Assembly: GCF_030009775.1 (NCBI RefSeq)
Contig: NZ_JASCTH010000026.1
Coordinates: 83,309-147,308 of the forward strand
Length of the DNA: 64,000 nucleotides
Reading direction: 5' to 3'
Origin: Actinoplanes sandaracinus
Lineage (GTDB): Bacteria > Actinomycetota > Actinomycetes > Mycobacteriales > Micromonosporaceae
Of this stretch, positions 36,034 to 49,701 are shown piece after piece. The first letter of the stretch is position 1. Each line of letters starts with the position of its first letter. Under the pieces are notes generated by a model that had not been told where the DNA came from, ran no database searches, and saw nothing but the letters and a program-made list of their open reading frames with translations. A program made the translations under genes and the position numbers.

Positions 36034-36351
36034 TCAGTTCGCAGCGAACTCCCCCAGGAGGGCCTTGCGCTGCTGGTCGCCGAGACCCCGGAGCCGGCGG
36101 CTCTCGGCGATCTTCAGCTTCTCCATGATCTGGGTCGCACGGATCTTGCCGATGCCCGGCAGCGCCTGAAGCACGGCCGAGACCTTCAGCTTGCCGACGA
36201 CCTCGTCGCCCTCCGCGCGCTCGAGCACGGCGGCGAGGGTGGTCTTGCCGGACTTGAGCTGTTCCTTCAGCTCAGCCCGAGCCTTGCGGACTTCCGCAGC
36301 CTTCTCCAGCGCGGCTTGGCGCTGTTCGGGGCTCAGTGACGGGAGCGGCAC
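36034..36351 (-). CDS. mihF: actinobacterial integration host factor (mIHF/sIHF)
   Basis: A 105-residue basic nucleoid protein. Pattern: LSPEQRQAALEKAAEVRKARAELKEQLKSG, then LKVSAVLQALPGIGKIRATQIMEKLKIAESRRLRGLG with a helix-two-turns-helix DNA-binding unit. The family was defined by mycobacteriophage L5 integration and by chromosome compaction in Streptomyces. GAGGAG precedes the GTG. The position before gmk is conserved. Confidence 0.95.
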   Translation of the reverse strand: MPLPSLSPEQRQAALEKAAEVRKARAELKEQLKSGKTTLAAVLERAEGDEVVGKLKVSAVLQALPGIGKIRATQIMEKLKIAESRRLRGLGDQQRKALLGEFAAN

Positions 36352-36419
36352 CAGTTCTCCTCAGGTCCCTTACGCGGCGGTGGTTCAATACCGGCGCTTC
36401 TGTGAAACGTGGTGTGCCA

Positions 36420-36445
36420 GGGAACCAAAGGGGCATGTGGTTCCC
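36420..36445. other. hairpin in the mihF-pyrF gap
   Basis: GGGAACCA (36420-36427) pairs with TGGTTCCC (36438-36445), 10-nt loop. It lies in the 184-bp gap upstream of mihF and could be the pyrF terminator or part of the mihF leader. Confidence 0.4.
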
Positions 36446-36535
36446 GGCGCCGGGAAAACTAGCGGTCAAAGCTGGTTTCGGCAACGTGGGGGTACCCCCG
36501 GTCCGGCTCTTCGGGAGGCTGCTAAGCAGGCCGTT

Positions 36536-37366
36536 TCACCCGAGGGCGGCGCGGCAGCCGGCCAGAACTCGGTCCGCGGCGGCCCGCAGATCGGCGATTC
36601 CGGGGCCCGCGGCGAGAACCTCGCGTGAGTACGACGGCAACACGTTGTGAAGGCTCTCACCGAAGACCGCGCGCAGGTCATCGGGCGTCCCGCCCTGCGC
36701 TCCGAGGCCCGGCGCGAGCAGCGGGCCGTTGACCGCAGAGAGGTCGTGGCCGGTCTCGCCGATCGTCGCGCCGACCACGAGGCCGAGGCTGCCGAGTGGC
36801 TCCGCACCCGCGTTGACCTGGGAAATCTCATCGATCACAGTCTGCGCGACAGTTTTTCCGGACGGCGTGACGGCGTGCTGGACGGCCGGGCCCTCGGGGT
36901 TGGAAGTCAGCGCGAGAACGAAGACGCCACCCCCGTGAGCGGCCGCCAGGTCGAACGCCGGCTGCAGAGATCCGACTCCGAGATAGGGACTCACAGTAAT
37001 CGCGTCGGAACAGAGAGTGCTCTCCGGATTCAGATACGCGTCGGCGTACGCGGCCATCGTCGAACCGATGTCGCCCCGTTTCACGTCGAGCAGGACGATC
37101 GCGCCGGCCTCTCGCGACTGTCGGATAGTTGACTCAAGAACAGCGACGCCACGTGACCCAAATCTCTCAAAAAATGCGGACTGTGGCTTCAGAACGGCCA
37201 CCCGATCGGCCAGCGCCTCGACCACCGTACGGGCGAAGCGCTCCAGGCCGGCGATGTCGTCGGAGAGTCCCCAACGGGCCAACAGAGAGGCGTGCGGATC
37301 GATGCCGACACACAGCGGGCCACGCTCCGCTACCGCCGCGTGCAGTCGTTCACCGAAGGTCTCCAT
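36536..37366 (-). CDS. pyrF: orotidine-5'-phosphate decarboxylase
   Basis: A 276-residue type 2 enzyme, converting OMP to UMP. Motifs: CVGIDPHASLLARWG, VAVLKPQSAFFERFG, VLLDVKRGDIGSTMAAYADAYL with the catalytic Lys-Arg-Gly-Asp, and LVVGATIGETG. The ATG at 37366 follows GAGAGGGA; a TTG two codons earlier is not needed. It is last in the pyrimidine operon, 20 bp after bioA. Confidence 0.97.
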   Translation of the reverse strand: METFGERLHAAVAERGPLCVGIDPHASLLARWGLSDDIAGLERFARTVVEALADRVAVLKPQSAFFERFGSRGVAVLESTIRQSREAGAIVLLDVKRGDIGSTMAAYADAYLNPESTLCSDAITVSPYLGVGSLQPAFDLAAAHGGGVFVLALTSNPEGPAVQHAVTPSGKTVAQTVIDEISQVNAGAEPLGSLGLVVGATIGETGHDLSAVNGPLLAPGLGAQGGTPDDLRAVFGESLHNVLPSYSREVLAAGPGIADLRAAADRVLAGCRAALG

Positions 37367-37386
37367 GAGCAATTCCCTCTCGCGTG

Positions 37387-38799
37387 TCAGCTAGCCGCCA
37401 CCGCGGCGGCGATTCCCGCGGTAATGCGGGCCACGTCGGCGTCGTCCGTGACGAACGGCGGCATGGTGTAGATCAGGTCCCGGAACGGCCGCAGCCAGAC
37501 GCCCTCGGCCACCGCCGCCGCGGTCGCCGCCGGCACGTCCACGTCGTGCTCCAGCTGGACCACCCCGATGGCGCCCAGGACACGCACGTCAGCGACCCCT
37601 CGCGCGCCGCGTAGCGGCTCCAGGCCGCTTCGCAGGGCCTTTTCGATCATCGGTACGCGCTCGGCCCACCCGCCGGCGCGTAAGAGGCTCAGAGAGGCCC
37701 CGGCGACCGCGCACGCGAGCGGGTTCCCCATGAAGGTCGGGCCGTGCGCCAGTCCACCGCCCTCCCCGGCTGAAATCGCGGTCGCCACCTCACCGGTGCA
37801 GAGCGTCGCCGCCAGGGTCAGGTATCCGCCGGTCAGCGCTTTGCCCAGGCACATGATGTCCGGGCTCACACCGGCGTGATCGGCCCCGAAGAACCGGCCG
37901 GTCCGGCCGAACCCGGTGGCGATCTCGTCGAAGATCAGGAAGATCCCGTGCGCGGCGGTCGCCTCGCGCAGCACCCGCAGGTATTCCGGATGGTGGAACC
38001 GCATGCCGCCCGCGCCCTGCACCACCGGCTCGACGATCACCGCGGCGATCTCGCCGGAGTGCCGCTCGATCATGTCGGTCAGCGCGGTGGCGTAGCCGTC
38101 GTCCCACTCCGCCGGTGGCGCCTCCGCGAAGATCTGCGCAGGCAGCACCCCGGTCCAGAGGCTGTGCATGCCGCCGACCGGATCGCAGACACTCATCGGG
38201 TGAAAAGTATCGCCGTGATATCCGCCACGCCAGGTGGCCAGACGGCTCCGGCCCGGCCGGCCGAGGGCCCGCTGGGCCTGCAACGCCATCTTGATCGCCA
38301 CCTCGACCCCGACCGAGCCGGAGTCGCAGAGGAAGACGTGCTCCAGCCCCGGCGGGGTGATCTCGACCAACTCGGCGGCCAGCCGGATCGCCGGCTCGTG
38401 GGTCAGCCCGCCGAACATCACGTGGCTCATCCGGCCGGCCTGCCCGGTCAGCGCCGCGTCGAGAACCGGGTGCCGGTAGCCGTGGATCGCCGCCCACCAG
38501 GACGACATCCCGTCCACCAGTTCCCGGCCGTCGGCCAGGCGCAGGCGCACGCCCTCGGCGCTCTCCACCAGGTAGGGGTCGCTGCGGCCGGGCATCGGCC
38601 CATAGGGATGCCAGACGTGCGCCCGGTCCAGCGCCAGCAGCCGCGCCGCGCCGGCCCCGTCCATGCCGGCCCCGTCCGCGCTGGGCCCGCTCGGGCCGGG
38701 CCTCTCCCGCCACGCGGCATCCGCGCCACCCCTGTCCGGGCCGGCCGGCCCGGACAGGTGGTCGAGCGCGAGATCGTCGTCGCGCCCGGTGGCGGTCAC
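37387..38799 (-). CDS. bioA: adenosylmethionine-8-amino-7-oxononanoate aminotransferase
   Basis: 470 residues, a class III PLP aminotransferase that makes 7,8-diaminopelargonate for biotin using SAM as amino donor. BioA landmarks: [78 protein letters not shown], the PLP Lys in [16 protein letters not shown], and [10 protein letters not shown]-like [13 protein letters not shown]. The first 45 residues are a Gly/Pro/Ala-rich extension. It overlaps pyrD by 4 bp (GTGA) and no other bio gene is near, so it is an odd member of the pyrimidine operon. Confidence 0.93.
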   Translation of the reverse strand: MTATGRDDDLALDHLSGPAGPDRGGADAAWRERPGPSGPSADGAGMDGAGAARLLALDRAHVWHPYGPMPGRSDPYLVESAEGVRLRLADGRELVDGMSSWWAAIHGYRHPVLDAALTGQAGRMSHVMFGGLTHEPAIRLAAELVEITPPGLEHVFLCDSGSVGVEVAIKMALQAQRALGRPGRSRLATWRGGYHGDTFHPMSVCDPVGGMHSLWTGVLPAQIFAEAPPAEWDDGYATALTDMIERHSGEIAAVIVEPVVQGAGGMRFHHPEYLRVLREATAAHGIFLIFDEIATGFGRTGRFFGADHAGVSPDIMCLGKALTGGYLTLAATLCTGEVATAISAGEGGGLAHGPTFMGNPLACAVAGASLSLLRAGGWAERVPMIEKALRSGLEPLRGARGVADVRVLGAIGVVQLEHDVDVPAATAAAVAEGVWLRPFRDLIYTMPPFVTDDADVARITAGIAAAVAAS

Positions 38800-39839
38800 C
38801 GCGCGGCTGCGGTCCGCACCGGGCGGGCGCCGCGGGCGACCGCCTTGACAAGATCGGGCCCCCGGTAGATGAACCCGGTGTAGAGCTGGACCAGCGACGC
38901 CCCGGCGTCGAGGAGCCGGGACGCGTCGTCAGCCGACATGATCCCGCCCACCCCGATGATCGGCAGGCGGCCACCGCTCTCGGTGTGCACGAACCGCACC
39001 ACCTGGCGGGACCGGGCGGTCAGCGGCGCCCCGGACAGGCCGCCGGCCTCGCTCGCCAGGTGCCGGTCGGCCGGGGCCAGCCCGTCACGTGACAGCGTGG
39101 TGTTCGTCGCGATGATGCCGGCCGCACCGTGCGCCAGGCAGACCTCCAGCAGCTCGGCGATCGCCGGCTCGGTCAGGTCGGGAGCGATCTTGACGAGCAC
39201 CGGCACGGGACCGGCCAGCGCCTGCAGCAGGGCCCCGATCGAGTCCTTGTCCTGCAGGGTCCGCAAGCCGGGAGTGTTCGGCGACGACACGTTGACCGCG
39301 ATGTAGTCGGCGTAGGACTGCAGAAGGCGGTACGAGGCGAGGTAGTCCTCGACCGCGTCCTCCAACGGCGTCACCTTCGACTTGCCGAGGGAGACACCGA
39401 TCGGCACCGGCCGCTTGGCCGACCCCGGTGGGCCCAGCTCGGCCAGGCGCTCGGCCAGGGCGGCCGCGCCGGCGTTGTTGAAGCCCATCCGGTTGACGAT
39501 GCCCTCGCTGTCCTTGGCCCGGAACAGGCGTGGCTTGTCGTTGCCCGGCTGCGGTTTCGCGGTGACCGTGCCGACCTCGACGAAGCCGAAGCCGAGCGCC
39601 GGCCACGCCTGCAGGGCGACCCCGTTCTTGTCGACGCCGGCGGCCAGGCCGACCCGGTTCGGGAACCGGACGCCGAAGACGTCGACCGGGGCGGAGAACG
39701 CGTACCGCCGGCGCAGGGCCGCAAGAGCCGGGGCGGGCAGCTGGGCGAGCCGGTTCAGCGTCCACTCGTGGGCGTGCTCGGCGTCGCCGCCGCCCAGCCG
39801 GAACAGCGCCGGCCGGGCGACGTCGGTGAAGAAGTTCAC
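38796..39839 (-). CDS. pyrD: dihydroorotate dehydrogenase (quinone)
   Basis: A 347-residue class 2 enzyme, membrane-associated, passing electrons from dihydroorotate through FMN to quinone. Motifs: [53 protein letters not shown] with the class 2 catalytic Ser, and [11 protein letters not shown]. The N-terminal helix ([23 protein letters not shown]) is the membrane-binding part. It lies 23 bp after carB. Confidence 0.97.
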   Translation of the reverse strand: MNFFTDVARPALFRLGGGDAEHAHEWTLNRLAQLPAPALAALRRRYAFSAPVDVFGVRFPNRVGLAAGVDKNGVALQAWPALGFGFVEVGTVTAKPQPGNDKPRLFRAKDSEGIVNRMGFNNAGAAALAERLAELGPPGSAKRPVPIGVSLGKSKVTPLEDAVEDYLASYRLLQSYADYIAVNVSSPNTPGLRTLQDKDSIGALLQALAGPVPVLVKIAPDLTEPAIAELLEVCLAHGAAGIIATNTTLSRDGLAPADRHLASEAGGLSGAPLTARSRQVVRFVHTESGGRLPIIGVGGIMSADDASRLLDAGASLVQLYTGFIYRGPDLVKAVARGARPVRTAAAR

Positions 39840-39862
39840 CTAGACCACCTTCGTCGTGACGG

Positions 39863-43180
<3,318 letters not shown>

Positions 43181-43185
43181 TCGCG

Positions 43186-44295
43186 TCAGCCCTTCTTTTC
43201 CACAAGGTCAACGAAGCGGTCGAACAGGTAATCCGCGTCGTGCGGGCCGGCGGCGGCCTCGGGGTGGTACTGGACGGTGAAGGCCGGGACCTCGAGGCCC
43301 CGCAGGCCCTCCACCACGTTGTCGTTCAGGCAGACGTGCGAGACCTCGACACCACCGAACTCGGTGTCGATCCGCTCGCCGATCGGGGCGTCCACCGCGA
43401 AACCGTGGTTGTGGCTGGTCACCTCGACCTTGCCGGTGGTCTTGTCGAACACCGGCTGGTTGATGCCTCGGTGGCCGTACCCCAGCTTGTAGGTGCCGAA
43501 GCCGAGCGCCCGGCCGAGGATCTGGCTGCCGAAGCAGATGCCGAACAGCGGCACCCGGCGGCGCATGACCTCCCGCGCGAGGGCGACCGGTCCGTCGGCG
43601 GTCGCCGGGTCACCGGGGCCGGGCGAGAAGAAGACCGCGTCGGGGCTGACCGCGAGCAGGTCCTCGATCGAGGAAGACGCCGGGAAGATGTGCGTGGTGA
43701 CGCCCCGCGCGGCGAGCCGGCGGGACACGTTGCGCTTGATGCCCAGGTCGAGGGCGGCGACCGTGTAACGGTGCTCGCCCTCGGCCTTCACCGTGTAGCG
43801 GTCGCCGGTGGTGACCTGTGCGGAGAGGTCCGCGCCGAGCATCTGCGGCTGGGCCAGGACCCGCTGCTGCAGCTCTTTCGGGTCGAGGTCGAGCGAGGAG
43901 ATGCCGGCCCGCATGGCGCCGCGCTCCCGCAGGTGCCGGGTGAGGGCGCGGGTGTCGACACCGCTGATCCCCACGACGCCCTCGGCGGCCAAACGGTCGC
44001 CCAGGTCGCCGGTGGAGCGCCAGTTGGACGGGCGGCGGGCCGGGTCGCGAACCACGTAGCCGGCGACCCAGATGCGGTCGGACTCGTCGTCCTCGCCGTT
44101 GACGCCGGTGTTGCCGATCTGCGGCGCCGTCTGCACCACGACCTGCCGGTGGAACGACGGGTCGGTCAGCGTCTCCTGGTAGCCGGTCATGCCGGTGGTG
44201 AACACCGCCTCGCCGAACGTCTCGCCCACCGCGCCGTAGGCGGAGCCGTGGAACGTGCGCCCGTCCTCCAGGACGAGGATCGCTTTCGAGGTCAC
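43186..44295 (-). CDS. carA: carbamoyl-phosphate synthase small subunit
   Basis: A 369-residue glutamine amidotransferase subunit. The N-terminal domain has [16 protein letters not shown] and [14 protein letters not shown]. The class I amidotransferase domain has SPGPGDP, the nucleophile Cys in [15 protein letters not shown], and the His-Glu pair in QYHPEA. The position usually held by His or Asn after FG is Ser here; this is outside the triad. The GTG start overlaps the pyrC stop (GTGA); a longer open frame to 44634 is a shadow of pyrC. Confidence 0.97.
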   Translation of the reverse strand: MTSKAILVLEDGRTFHGSAYGAVGETFGEAVFTTGMTGYQETLTDPSFHRQVVVQTAPQIGNTGVNGEDDESDRIWVAGYVVRDPARRPSNWRSTGDLGDRLAAEGVVGISGVDTRALTRHLRERGAMRAGISSLDLDPKELQQRVLAQPQMLGADLSAQVTTGDRYTVKAEGEHRYTVAALDLGIKRNVSRRLAARGVTTHIFPASSSIEDLLAVSPDAVFFSPGPGDPATADGPVALAREVMRRRVPLFGICFGSQILGRALGFGTYKLGYGHRGINQPVFDKTTGKVEVTSHNHGFAVDAPIGERIDTEFGGVEVSHVCLNDNVVEGLRGLEVPAFTVQYHPEAAAGPHDADYLFDRFVDLVEKKG

Positions 44296-45559
44296 TTGAC
44301 TGCCTTCCCGTCCAGAACCGTCGCTTCGCCCCTGAGGAAGGTCGCCACGATGCGACCGGGCAGGGTGTGACCCGCGTACGGCGTGTTGCGGCTGCGGCTG
44401 GCCAGCTCCGCCGGGTCGACGACCCAGCGGGCGGCCGGGTCCACCAGCGTGAGGTTGGCCGGCGTGCCGGCCCGCGTCAGGTCGCCGCCGTGGGAGTCCA
44501 GCCCGGCGATGCGGGCCGGCGCGATCGACATGCGGTCGGCGATCAGCTCCCACTTCGGGCCGAAGACGCTCAGCACGATCGGCAGCGCGGTCTCCAGGCC
44601 GAGCATGCCGGGCCGCGCGTACGACCACTCGCACTCCTTGTCCTGCACGGCGTGCGGCGCGTGGTCGGTGGCCACCACGTCGATCACTCCGTCCAGCAGA
44701 GCCTGGCGCAGGGCTTCGACGTCCTTACGTGTACGCAACGGGGGGTTGACCTTGAAGACCGGGTCGTAGCCGGACGCGAGCTCGTCGGTGAGCAGCAGGT
44801 GATGCGGGGTGACCTCGGCCGTCACGCGGACGCCGCGTGCCTTGGCCTGGCGCAGCACCTCGACCGACCCGGCGGTGGAGACGTGGCAGACGTGCAGGCG
44901 GCTGCCGACGTGCTCGGCCAGGAGCACGTCGCGGGCGATGATCGCCTCCTCGGCGACCGCCGGCCAGCCGGTGAGGCCGAGCCGCGTGCTGACCTCGCCC
45001 TCGTGCATCTGGGCGCCCTCGGTCAGGCGCGGCTCCTCGGCGTGCTGGGCGATGACGCCGTCGAACGCCTTCACGTACTCCAGAGCGCGGCGCATCAGCT
45101 TGGGGTCGGCGACGCAGAAACCGTCGTCGGAGAAGATTCGCACCCCTGCCGCGGAGGAGGCCATCGCGCCCAACTCGGCCATCTGCTTGCCGGCCAGGCC
45201 GACCGTGACGGCGCCGATCGGCTGCACGTCGACCAGGCCGGCCTCGCGGCCCAGCCGCCAGACTTGCTCGACCACGCCGGCGGTGTCGGCGACCGGCGAG
45301 GTGTTCGCCATCGCGCAGACCGCGGTGTAGCCACCGAGGGCGGCGGCACGGGAACCGGTCTCGACGGTCTCGGCGTCTTCCCGGCCGGGCTCGCGCAGGT
45401 GGGTGTGCACGTCCACCAGGCCGGGCAGGGCGACCAGGCCGGACGCGTCGATGACCTCGGCGTCCTGGCCGGCCGGCTCGGCGGAGATCACGCCGTCCGA
45501 GATGTGCAGATCGGTCGGCGCGGCGCCGAGGATCGAGACGCCCTTGAGCAGGTACGCCA

Positions 45560-45560
<1 letters not shown>
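44292..45560 (-). CDS. pyrC: dihydroorotase
   Basis: A 422-residue class I amidohydrolase that closes carbamoyl aspartate to dihydroorotate. Zinc motif [10 protein letters not shown], then [60 protein letters not shown] and [11 protein letters not shown] are all present. The ATG at 45560 shares one base with the pyrB stop, with GGAGG 6 nt upstream. Confidence 0.97.
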
Positions 45561-46476
<916 letters not shown>

Positions 46477-46480
<4 letters not shown>

Positions 46481-47037
46481 GTGAGGCCTCCGATCAGCTT
46501 GACCTCGTCGGCGCCGTCGGTCTCGGTGAGAGTCACCTTGACGCTCTCGCTGAGCGCCGTCGGGATGTTCTTGCCCACGTAGTCGGCGCGGATCGGCAAC
46601 TGCCGGTGACCGCGATCGACCAGGACCGCGAGCTGCACCGAGCTGGGCCGGCCGATGTCGTTGAGGGCGTCCAGGGCGGCGCGCGCCGACCGGCCGGAGA
46701 AGAGGACGTCGTCGACGAGGATGACGCGCAGGCCGTCGATGCCGCCGGGCGGCAGCTCGGTCTTGCCCAGCGCGCGGGTGGCTTTCAGCCGCAGGTCGTC
46801 GCGGTAGAGCGTGATGTCGAGAGAGCCCACCGGCACGTCGACGCCTTCGAAGGCGTGAATCCGGGCGGCGAGGCGGTGCGCGAGCGGGACTCCGCGGGTC
46901 GGGATGCCGAGCAGAACCGTCCCGGTGGCGCCGGAGGTCTTCTCCAGAATCTGGTGGGCGATCCGGTCGACGACCCGGTGCAGGTCGGACTCCGCCAGAA
47001 TGATCTTGCTAGGTGCGTCTGCGCGTGGTTGTGCCAC
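46477..47037 (-). CDS. pyrR: PyrR regulator / uracil phosphoribosyltransferase
   Basis: A 186-residue RNA-binding regulator that senses UMP and has weak uracil phosphoribosyltransferase activity. The PRPP loop [18 protein letters not shown] and [13 protein letters not shown] are intact, as is [15 protein letters not shown]. The GTG at 47037 follows GGAGG; a longer frame to 47190 has no homology and would bypass the RNA site. First gene of the pyrimidine operon, with a PyrR-binding loop in its leader, so it should repress its own translation and that of the coupled genes. Confidence 0.96.
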
Positions 47038-47051
47038 GGCGGACCTCCTTC

Positions 47052-47069
47052 CCCGCCTCACGGGACGGG
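47052..47069 (-). promoter_or_regulatory. PyrR-binding RNA loop
   Basis: On the minus strand, CCCG-TCCCGTGAGG-CGGG folds with a CCCG/CGGG stem. The loop matches the PyrR consensus UCCNGNGAGG, with a C-G pair at the outer position. It abuts GGAGG (47048-47044), the pyrR ribosome-binding site, as in the translational control described for Mycobacterium smegmatis. Confidence 0.8.
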
Positions 47070-47250
47070 TCGTTAAAGGATGTCGGTCGGGCCGGAAGAA
47101 CAAAGACCCGATGGCTGACGCTACGTTACCAGTGGCCGGATCGTTGACCATGGTGACGTGCCTGACTGGAGCACACCGGACAAATCCCACCGTCTAGGGA
47201 TACAGCCGGTTACTTTGGTGCGGCCCGCGCGACTCATCGGTAACCAACAC

Positions 47251-47292
47251 TTGACCGGCGGTCGCAAACTCCGTACCGTCACGCAGCGTAGC
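47251..47292 (+). promoter_or_regulatory. bldD promoter with BldD box
   Basis: TTGACC (47251-47256), a 17-bp spacer, and TACCGT (47274-47279). GTCACGCAGCGTAGC (47278-47292) fits the BldD consensus NTNACNCWGNGTNAN at nine of ten fixed positions and covers the transcription start, which predicts autorepression. Confidence 0.7.
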
Positions 47293-47343
47293 GAACCGTG
47301 AGGAAAGAACCCTCCGGGCCAGCACAGTACCGGGAGTGTCCAT

Positions 47344-47832
47344 ATGCCGTCTGAGTACGCGAAGTCGCTGGGCGCTCGCCTGCGCTCCATCCGCCAGCAG
47401 CAGGGCCTGTCCCTGCAGGGCGTCGAAGAGAAGTCCAACGGCCGCTGGAAAGCGGTCGTGGTCGGCTCATACGAGCGGGGCGACCGCGCGGTAACCGTCT
47501 CGCGCCTTGCCGAACTGGCCGATTTCTACCGTGTGCCCGTCTCCGAGCTGCTGCCCGACGGCAGTGGCATCCGACTCGAGGCCACTAACAAGATCGTTCT
47601 GGACCTCGAGAAGCTGTACGACACCACCGGCGAGGACCTCGCCTATGTGGCGCGGTACGCCCGTGCGATCCAGCAGCAGCGCGGCGACTACAACGGCCGC
47701 GTCCTCTCCATCCGCGCCGACGACCTGCGCGCGCTCGCGATCGTCTACGACATCTCGCCGTCCGGCCTCATCGAGCGCCTGACCGAGCAGGGCGTCCTGG
47801 TCGCCGACCCGCGCGCATTCTTCGCCAGCTGA
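47344..47832 (+). CDS. bldD: developmental master regulator BldD
   Basis: A 162-residue repressor of sporulation genes. The N-terminal XRE-type helix-turn-helix (residues about 5-70, KSLGARLRSIRQQQGLSLQGVEEKS) binds DNA. The C-terminal domain binds a c-di-GMP tetramer through RGD-x8-RxxD, intact here (R113-G-D115 and R124-A-D-D127), so binding should be normal. GGGAG precedes the ATG. Neighbours pyrR and nusB match other actinomycetes. It ends in a strong terminator. Confidence 0.97.
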   Translation: MPSEYAKSLGARLRSIRQQQGLSLQGVEEKSNGRWKAVVVGSYERGDRAVTVSRLAELADFYRVPVSELLPDGSGIRLEATNKIVLDLEKLYDTTGEDLAYVARYARAIQQQRGDYNGRVLSIRADDLRALAIVYDISPSGLIERLTEQGVLVADPRAFFAS

Positions 47833-47909
47833 GGAATTCACAAGCGGAAAGCCGGCTCACCCGCTGAGCCAGCTGCACAAAATCAGCAACACCCCGTAGC
47901 GCCCCCCGT

Positions 47910-47938
47910 AAAGCCCGCGTCCCCCCGACGCGGGCTTT
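47910..47938 (+). terminator. rho-independent terminator of bldD
   Basis: A perfect 12-bp stem AAAGCCCGCGTC/GACGCGGGCTTT with loop CCCCC. Confidence 0.9.
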
Positions 47939-47993
47939 CGCATTTCCCACCCCACCCCACCCCGCCGCCGCTGCCACCACTGCTGCCACCGCT

Positions 47994-48043
47994 CGATCTT
48001 GTGAACTTTGGGTGCTCCGTGCCCGTAGAAATCCACAAGATCG
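47994..48043. repeat. hairpin element upstream of the DUF559-like gene
   Basis: CGATCTTGTG (47994-48003) and CACAAGATCG (48034-48043) form a 10-bp stem with a 30-nt loop. The inner side holds AAATCCACAAGAT (48029-48041), which is repeated in reverse at 49083-49095, near the gene's 3' end. Confidence 0.8.
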
Positions 48044-48107
48044 AAGGTTTTCCACAGGCAAGCGCCCAAGATCAGCAGCAGACGCGGCAATCGGGCAGGG
48101 TCGAGAG

Positions 48108-49156
48108 ATGCCGCTGAACCCTCCGGGCCAGGACGCAGGTGACTACGAATGGTTGATTCTCGAACAGGCAGGCGTGCTGACCACGCGCCAAGCCGTCGGT
48201 CTCCTCGGCCGCCGCAAGGTGGACGGCCACCTCGATCAGGGCCGCTGGCGCCGGCTGTGCCGGGGCGTTCTGCTGACGCACAACGGACGGCTCGACCCCG
48301 ACCAGCAACTGTGGGCCGCCGTCCTCACCATGGGTGATGGGGCGCATCTCGCTGGAGCCACCGCGATGGCCATCGGCGGGGTGACCGGCTTCAAGCCCGA
48401 GTCGATCCACGTGCTCATCCCGGGACAGCGCTCTCGGAGTATCCGTGCCGCGGACCTCCCGGCGGGCATGGCCGGTGTCAGCGTTCACCGGACCACCGTC
48501 CTCCCGGCAGGCCATCAGCAGACCGGCGGACCACACGGACCTCGATGCCACGGTCCGTCATCGACGCCGCGGCATGGGCCCGCACCGACAACGGAGCCCG
48601 CGTGCTGATCATGAGGGCCTGCCAGCAGCGGCGAGTGACCGTCACGGCGTTGCGCGAGGCTCTCGCCCTGTTCCCCCGGATCCGTCGTCATCGCCTGCTC
48701 ACGGAGACCTTCGACGATCTTGATGTGAGCGCGATGACGCTCGGTGAGGCGAGTTTGATGAAGCTCTGTCGCACTTACCTGCTTCCGCTGCCTGAGTTGC
48801 AGCGGCAGCGGCAAGACGTCGACGGGCGCAATCGATACCTCGACGCCTACTGGCCGGACCACGGGCTGCAGGTGGAGATAGACGGAGCACACCACATGGA
48901 GGTCGACCACTGGAGTGCGGACATGCTCCGCCAGAACCAGCTGTGGATCGCGGGCGACCGGATCCTGCGGTTCCCGTCGTGGCTCGTGCGGGCGCGGCCT
49001 CAGATTGTCGCGGCGCAGATCAGAGCCGCTCTCGAGGCAGCCCGCCCTCAGCCACGGAAGCCGTCTTCAGGCCGGCAGACCAATCTTGTGGATTTGACCG
49101 ACCACGGCGCGACGAAATTCCGCAAGGTCACCATGCGGCGCTGTCAGCAGCGCTGA
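48108..49156 (+). pseudogene. frameshifted AbiEi-like/DUF559 protein
   Basis: Two open frames together make one protein of about 300-350 residues. The first (48108-48608) has a winged-helix start (LTTRQAVGLLGRRKVDGHLDQGRWRRLCRGVLL) like AbiEi antitoxins and ends in frame-shifted nonsense after VHRTTVL. The second begins in another frame near 48530 (RTSMPRSVIDAAAWA) and holds a DUF559/Vsr-like nuclease fold (YLDAYWPDHGLQVEIDGAHHMEVDHW, then DRILRFPSW). The frames differ by -1 with no slippery heptamer at the join. It is most likely a broken gene, or a base error. Inverted repeats flank it, and the 3' repeat lies within the extended last frame, so the true C-terminus may be earlier. Confidence 0.7.
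49083..49095. repeat. inverted copy of the upstream 13-bp element
   Basis: ATCTTGTGGATTT is the exact reverse complement of 48029-48041. A weaker companion, AAATTCCGCAAGGT, follows within 30 bp, so this side also forms an imperfect hairpin. Confidence 0.7.
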
Positions 49157-49222
49157 TGTCGGTGACTTCCCCGTGCGCGGCGCACCCGAACTCCGCAAGA
49201 TTGCGGGCGCATGGGGGTGGGG

Positions 49223-49263
49223 GATGCTTAGCGGACTGGACGGAGTCCGGGCCGCTAAGCATC
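49223..49263 (-). terminator. terminator of efp-nusB
   Basis: A perfect 12-bp stem GATGCTTAGCGG/CCGCTAAGCATC with an inner ACT/AGT pair, 4 bp after the nusB stop. Confidence 0.8.
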
Positions 49264-49266
49264 ATC

Positions 49267-49701
49267 TCAACGAGTGGCGAATGCCGCGATCCGGTCCAGA
49301 AGCCCGTTCAGGAAACGCGGGCTGTCGTCCGTCGACATCTCCTTCGCCAACTCGACCGCCTCGGTGATCGCCACCGGGTCGTCCACCTCGGGCACGTAGA
49401 TCAGCTCGTAAACGGCGATCCGGGCCAGGTTGCGGTCGACAGCGGGCATCCGGTCGATCGTCCAGCCCTCGGCGTAGCTCGCGATCAGCTCGTCGATGCG
49501 GTCGAGGTGCTGCGCGACGCCCTCGATGAGCGTCTTCGAGTACTCCAGGTGCTCGGGGTGCGGCCTGGCGATCCGCTCCAGGTAGGTGAGCAGCACCTGG
49601 TTGGGCGACAGGTCACGCAGGTCGGCCTCGAAAAGGACGTCCAGCGCTCGCTTGCGGGCCTTGCGACGCGCGAGCCGTTCCTTCTTGGGACCTTCCGCCA
49701 T
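49267..49701 (-). CDS. nusB: transcription antitermination factor NusB
   Basis: A 144-residue all-helical RNA-binding protein of the rRNA antitermination complex. Motifs: ARRKARKRALDVLFEADLRD, VDRNLARIAVYELIYVPEVD, and AVELAKEMSTDDSPRFLNGLLDRIA. Its ATG shares one base with the efp stop. Confidence 0.97.
   Translation of the reverse strand: MAEGPKKERLARRKARKRALDVLFEADLRDLSPNQVLLTYLERIARPHPEHLEYSKTLIEGVAQHLDRIDELIASYAEGWTIDRMPAVDRNLARIAVYELIYVPEVDDPVAITEAVELAKEMSTDDSPRFLNGLLDRIAAFATR

Noticed and set aside
36369-36410. tRNA-like GGTTCAATACC stretch
   Set aside because: No acceptor or anticodon stem can be formed around it.
48500-48550. Programmed -1 frameshift in the DUF559-like gene
   Set aside because: No slippery heptamer or downstream hairpin at the join; a mutation or base error is simpler.
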